DNA of 64,000 nucleotides, taken from assembly GCA_964035795.1 (NCBI GenBank), contig OZ038325.1, positions 9,484,875-9,548,874 of the forward strand, given 5' to 3'. Positions 39,856 through 64,000 of this stretch are shown here, one piece after another (position 1 is the stretch's first letter; every line of letters begins with the position of its first letter). The position numbers and the translations under genes were made by a program. The notes under the pieces are model-generated. The model worked only from the letters and a program-made list of their open reading frames with translations, did no database searches and had not been told where the DNA came from. Source of the stretch: Pterobdella sp. o SKG-2022. Taxonomy: Eukaryota > Annelida > Clitellata > Hirudinida > Piscicolidae.

Positions 39856-40650
39856 ATGTACAAGATTCTGTTCTTAGTGCTCCTTCTCTCCACCACTCTC
39901 CTTGGTTGGTGCCTTTTTGCATGTTGTCACATCAAATGTTTTTGCTTCTTTTTTATTTCTGTTTCATTTTTTAGTCTTCTATACATTTTTTTGTATTTTT
40001 CCATTTAAAATTATTAACTTCAACATCATTATCATCACCCTCTAGCCCAGAGTCCTACCACTTCCTTCCCAGCCACCTCATCATCTCCCCTTTCTTCTTC
40101 CTCCTCCTCCCCCTCCTCTGAGCTCGAAAGCACCACCGACTTTTCCACCAGCTCTTCTTTCGTCCCAGAAGATGACGTCAGTGAGACTAACCCATCTACT
40201 TTCACAACAGCTGACGTCAGTGAGACCAGCTCTTCTTCCGTTACGAGAGATGGCGTCAGCGAGACTAGTCCATTCTCTACTGAAGACTCATCTATCCTTT
40301 CCACTCTGCGCCCATCTTCCTCAAGATTTCCTACCCCTAAAATCATTGTGAGATCCTATTTTTCATTATTTTGGTGTCATTTAGTAGCTTTTATTCCTTC
40401 AAGACTGTATTATCACTTCACATCATAACTCCGTAATTTTTCAATTGATGCCACTTTAACCCTAAATAAATCATGCAAAAACATTTACAACACAAGAAAA
40501 CCCTCCTTAAAAATCAACCAGGGAAGCACAGTCAGCTGGATGTACATCGGCTCGATCGTGGCTGCAATTGCTGCCGTTGGGCTTGTAATGGTCTTCATTG
40601 TCCTCGTCGTTTTCTGGATTAGGAGAAGAAGATACAGACAAATGAACTGA
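39856..40650 (+). CDS. Small mucin-like single-pass type I membrane protein, 3 exons
   Basis: Exons 39856-39904, 40046-40347 and 40522-40650 splice in phase to 159 residues. Exon 1 encodes a signal peptide (MYKILFLVLLLSTTLL) ending at the splice, followed by AQSPTTSF. Exon 2 is Ser/Thr/Pro-rich and holds three spaced copies of a DVSET/GVSET motif, as in EDDVSETNPS, TADVSETSSS and RDGVSETSPF; this is typical of O-glycosylated mucin-like stems. Exon 3 encodes a hydrophobic span from about GSIVAAIAAVGLVMVF to VLVVFW, then a short basic tail IRRRRYRQMN, giving an outside-in orientation with only about ten cytosolic residues. No family is recognised. Support is the TATA box, clean GT..AG sites (donors gttggt, gtgaga; acceptors ctctag, aaccag), and the signal-stem-TM-stop-transfer order. 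It would be missed by plain ORF scans. Confidence 0.65.
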
Positions 40651-41606
40651 GGTTTGTTTGGAGATTGATGTTTCGCTTCTGAGATTTTTGAAAATGCTGA
40701 TGATATAAAAATTGTATGCGTAACTCTAGCTCACTTGAAGCTTTTGTCAATACATTTATTTCAACGTTATGGCCATTTTAAAAGGTGGTCGATACAATAG
40801 TGCTATTAAATTTTTATTGGCCAAATTTTTCTGGTCTGAATAACATTCAACTAATATGAATGGATGTGATACATTAGATTCACGGCATTAAAAGCTCCAT
40901 AGCTGAAAATAATGAACTTTCAGAAGAAAAAACTCACCAAGGGACGGATAGCTATGGATGAAAAAGGTTATAGTGAAAAAGTTTGAAAATTCATTTAAAT
41001 TAAAACCAGGAAGAGATGCTAAAATTTGAATTGTGGATAAATATAAGTTAAATTTGAATTAATTAGAATAAAAAAAAAATTGGCAAAGCCTGACTTGAAT
41101 TTATTTAAAAGCATTTAAAAGTGAATTTAAATTTTATTTAATAGTTAATCTCTATAGAAACAAAAAAAAAACATTTAATTTCTCAAATCAGAAAATAAAT
41201 AGCGGAAAACTTTAGTAAAGAAGAATTTCAAGTTTTTGAAAGTATTGATCATTTAACTAATAAACCTTTTAAATGGTTATTTGACAACTTAATTAACTAA
41301 GATTAATTAAACACAAGATTAAAACAAACAATAGAATAACTAATAACGTTCAAAAAACTCAATATTCGTCATTTAAACAGAATTAACTGTAAATTAATTG
41401 AAATTAACTAAACTTTACAACTAAGCAAGCCGGATAAAAAAGCAATTAAAAACAACAGAACTAAAGAACCGTATAAAAAAAAATTTTAAAATGAAAACTA
41501 TCGTGAAATTATCCGTTTGGAAATAACAAATAAAATATATGCTTATAAATTATCATCAATAGCAACAAAACAAATTATGGTGATCAACATTAGATGAGGG
41601 TTCCCC
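40651..41606. other. Intergenic, no gene seen
   Basis: Very AT-rich spacer between the small membrane-protein gene and the 3' end of the minus-strand ZZ gene. Confidence 0.6.
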
Positions 41607-57796
<16,190 letters not shown>

Positions 57797-58991
57797 CTAG
57801 GATGAATGGTTAATTTGAATTTTTTTTTTTATTTATTAAAGTTGAATAAAAGCTTTTATTTAATCAGTATATTAAAATATATTAGTGAAACCAAATCTTG
57901 GTGTCCAGTGAGGTTGTTAAAATAGTTGTATAGATTGTGTTGAAAAATTAAGCACAATGATTCCGCCTTCAAGTACCTAATGGTATTTATGTTATATGAC
58001 AGGAAAGTTTGAAAAGCTTGGCTTTTTGGCAAAAGTATATTCTTGAGTGAGATTGAATGTATATTATGTTTTAAAACATTTTAGTTAAGTAAAAAGATTA
58101 TTTTCCACATTTTGAAACTAACGTTGGGGATTTGTATTTTTCTAAAACTTTATCTTCGAAAAGAAAGTCCACATCCATTTTCAAACCGAAAAAATGTGTC
58201 ACAAATTCAAAATTCAATTATTATCAAATAATTTAATTATTACACAATATTTCTACAGAACTTATGCTGAAATATTACAAATAAAAAGTTGCACAACTTT
58301 TATAACGGGTTTTACTAATATCTATGATCGAACGATTTCTTTTAATTAATTTTTATTTTATTTATATATATGTTTCACTTTTGGAAATAATTTTTAGAAT
58401 TTTTTAAATGATTTTCATGTTTAATCATTTAAAAACTGATTAAAAAAATAAATAATTAGATTTTGAAAATTAAAAAATTATGCAATATTTAATCTGACAA
58501 TAAAATTTCTATTATAAAAATTTTTAAAACAAAAAAAATCACCTATAAGTATTTTTTTAGATTTTGTCCTCGAATGGTGGCTGTTGGGATAAAACCGTTA
58601 CCTCCAGGAAATCCCAATTTTATAAAAAATCATATGCCGAAATATTTTTGTGAACGTCAGCAAAAATATATTTTATTTTTCAACTCAAAATATCAACAAA
58701 AGCTTTATTTATGTTGTTTAAAACTGAAACAACCAATGTTATCAAGTTTTTTCAGACAAGTACTAAATACGTATTAAAATACCACACTCAATAATATTCA
58801 AAGCTTATGTGATATGAATCTCAAAATAACTAAATAGATAAAAAAGCATATAAAAGATATTTTTTTATATTTTTAAATAATCTAAACTCTATTTTGAATA
58901 AAAGCAATTTAATATCAAAAGATGTCTCTAAAAAGTTATTGATTTCATATCATTATAGCATCAAAGATACTATATTGGCTTAAGTGTCCAA
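57797..58991. other. Spacer between ZZ gene and carboxypeptidase gene
   Basis: AT-rich. I found no exon that could supply the missing N-terminus of the ZZ protein. The plus-strand frame at 58574 has no support. Confidence 0.5.
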
Positions 58992-62159
<3,168 letters not shown>

Positions 62160-63455
62160 CTAGTTTCATTTGCAACTTTTTAAAACTATTATAAAAATGT
62201 TTTTCAGTTTCTTACATATCAAATTTTTAATTAAGACATTTCTTTCAAAAAATTAACATTTTCATTAAACCTCATAATTCTATAACAATGTAAATTATGT
62301 AATAAATAATTCTATTCGAATCATCATTATCATTCAATCATTCTCGACGTCATCATCATCCTTCTATCATTCTTCTCTTCATCATCATCATTATAAAAAT
62401 TTAACATTCTATTTTCCAAGTGGTTTGATGAAATTTCTATTTTTCTCTAATCTTTGTTGATAACTTCTATGAAATTATGATTAAAAACAAAATTAAGATG
62501 TTTATATGCATCTTTGTCGGACATTTCATCCCTTTCAATTAGAATAAAATAACGACTAACTTCACCGTACAAGTTTCATGTTTCAAACTCAATAATTCAA
62601 AGTTTCTCATTATAGCCTCCATTTAGAATGAAATTTTCATTTAATGATGCACAGAAGCATTTTATGATACTATAATCCTTATAATTAATATATACGATGT
62701 TTCTAAAAGATTAAATAATTTCTATTGTTTTATTGTGTATTATTTAAACAAAATTTCAACTTTAAAATAGTTTAAAACTTCAAGACTAACCCATCATATT
62801 TCGAATATGTGAAAGAAGCCAAAAAAGTGGTAAAAACTAGAATCTTTATAAAAAAAGTGTTCATGTTATTATTTTAAAAATGTACAGATATATTTTTGAA
62901 CGGTTTCCTTCAGTTTAAATTATATATAGATATCTTTTATTTATGATTTTTGTGCTCTTTTTAGATGCAACTGAAACCGCTTTATAATGCAAACCACATT
63001 TCATCCTTGTAAAATGTATTTATGAGAAAATGAGTCCAAGTCGTACTTTATTTTATCACTTTTTAATTAGTTTGATCTTTTTTTATAAGTTCGAATTTCA
63101 ACACTAGTTACAGTAACTTACTATTTATAAAAATAAATTTGACTTATATACAAAAAACTGAACTTTGTTCTTGTAAAGTGAAAAATAAACTCAAAAGTAA
63201 AACCTATGGAATAACTTTTCTATGTAGATTGTACAAAAAAAACCAATAATTCTATAAAACAATATTCAAACTTGTTATATAAATAAAACCAGGAAATGGT
63301 ATTTGAAAATTTTCAAAATTAGAAATTTTGTATGAAAATATAAAAGTTTTTCATGTCTAGGTTACCTGTTGTAAACACACGATAAAAGGGTATATTCGAT
63401 ATGGAATTTTTACTTATTTTTATTTCAAATTCCAGATTTAGATTATAAATTAAAA
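62160..63455. other. Spacer between divergent carboxypeptidase and IRE1 genes
   Basis: AT-rich. It should hold the carboxypeptidase signal-peptide exon and the IRE1 promoter, but neither could be pinned down. Confidence 0.45.
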
Positions 63456-63794
63456 ATGGAAACGTTAAAGAAATTATTGTTAGTGATCATTTTTTCGATT
63501 TTCATATTTTTTACAACTAATGCGATCAATTCTGTGATTCCAACTTCGCAAAAGCAGGTAAATGTTCAAAAATAAATTCCAATCTTGAAAGTCAATAAAT
63601 AATTTTACACTAAATTTGAAAATTTTTATAAAATTTAATTTTAATACAATTCAACACTCCCATATAAACCTACCCAATTGATTTCTAGCCTAGCGCCTTT
63701 ACAGCCAGTGATATCCTTTTGGTGTCTACACTTAATGGCACATTGTATGCAGTGCATCAACACACAGGGGAAGTTCTTTGGAACATCCAACATG
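63456..63794 (+). CDS. ERN1: IRE1 (ERN1) unfolded-protein-response sensor, first two exons only
   Basis: Exon 63456-63557 encodes a signal peptide (METLKKLLLVIIFSIFIFF then TTNA). Exon 63689-63794 encodes the first luminal strand DILLVSTLNGTLYAVHQHTG followed by EVLWNIQH, which matches the start of the IRE1 luminal domain (LLFVSTLDGSLHAV type). IRE1 is an ER transmembrane kinase/RNase that splices XBP1/HAC1-type mRNA on ER stress; those domains lie beyond the window. The PQQ-like strand motif also occurs in other beta-propellers such as PERK, so the call rests on the signal peptide plus exact motif spacing. The second donor (gttcaa at 63795) is weak; without it the frame ends at about 63840. 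Confidence 0.75.
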
Positions 63795-64000
63795 GTTCAA
63801 TGATGATATTATATGCATGGCTCTCTATACATTTAGTTACATAGTATTGAATATAAATTAGAATCTTCCATATTGATAGTGTTGAATATAGGTTTCAAAA
63901 TTTGTATGCATCATTTTGCAATCACTTTGTTCATCAGTTGCACATGATGCATTGAAAGGGGCAAAAAGACACATATTTTTAAAAATTATTTTTTTTTTGT

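Overview
The window is a stretch of an animal (metazoan) nuclear genome. Genes are broken into many short exons with GT..AG introns of roughly 60 to 4,500 bp. Introns and spacers are very AT-rich and full of microsatellites. The proteins are animal ones: a nicotinic-type Cys-loop receptor, an IGF2BP/Imp KH protein, O-GlcNAcase, ITFG2 and IRE1. The phylum cannot be fixed from sequence alone. An invertebrate, perhaps spiralian, is a guess from the alpha-type receptor, a four-KH Imp without visible RRMs and a tRNA-derived SINE. Exon models below were built by hand from splice-site consensus, phase continuity and family motifs. Where exon lengths and phases are stated to close, they were counted.

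Layout, plus strand: a DYRK-family kinase (61-2596); a 3.3 kb gap holding a pogo/Tigger-like non-autonomous DNA transposon; ITFG2, a KICSTOR subunit (5897-9221); O-GlcNAcase OGA (9669-14934); a 4 kb repeat-rich gap; an SDR oxidoreductase of the WWOX/retinol dehydrogenase type (18960-21319), one of whose introns is almost pure TATC repeat. Minus strand: a four-KH Imp/IGF2BP-like RNA-binding protein (27775 down to 23870). Plus strand: a nicotinic-type alpha subunit (30396-38240) whose signal-peptide exon lies 4.5 kb upstream across repeat-filled DNA; and a small Ser/Thr-rich single-pass membrane protein with its own TATA box (39856-40650). Minus strand: a very large (about 2,870 codons seen) ZZ-zinc-finger protein resembling ZZEF1 (57796 down to 41607, over 50 exons); and a zinc carboxypeptidase of the M14A type with propeptide (62159 down to 58992). 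Plus strand: the first two exons of IRE1/ERN1 (63456 onward), cut by the window end.

The genes are independent single-copy loci, with no sign of operons. Themes recur by chance or otherwise: ITFG2 (amino-acid input to mTORC1) sits next to OGA (O-GlcNAc cycling). The least familiar items are the mucin-like membrane protein, the microsatellite intron of the SDR gene, the degenerate KH4 loop of the Imp-like protein, the SINE and the DNA transposon.
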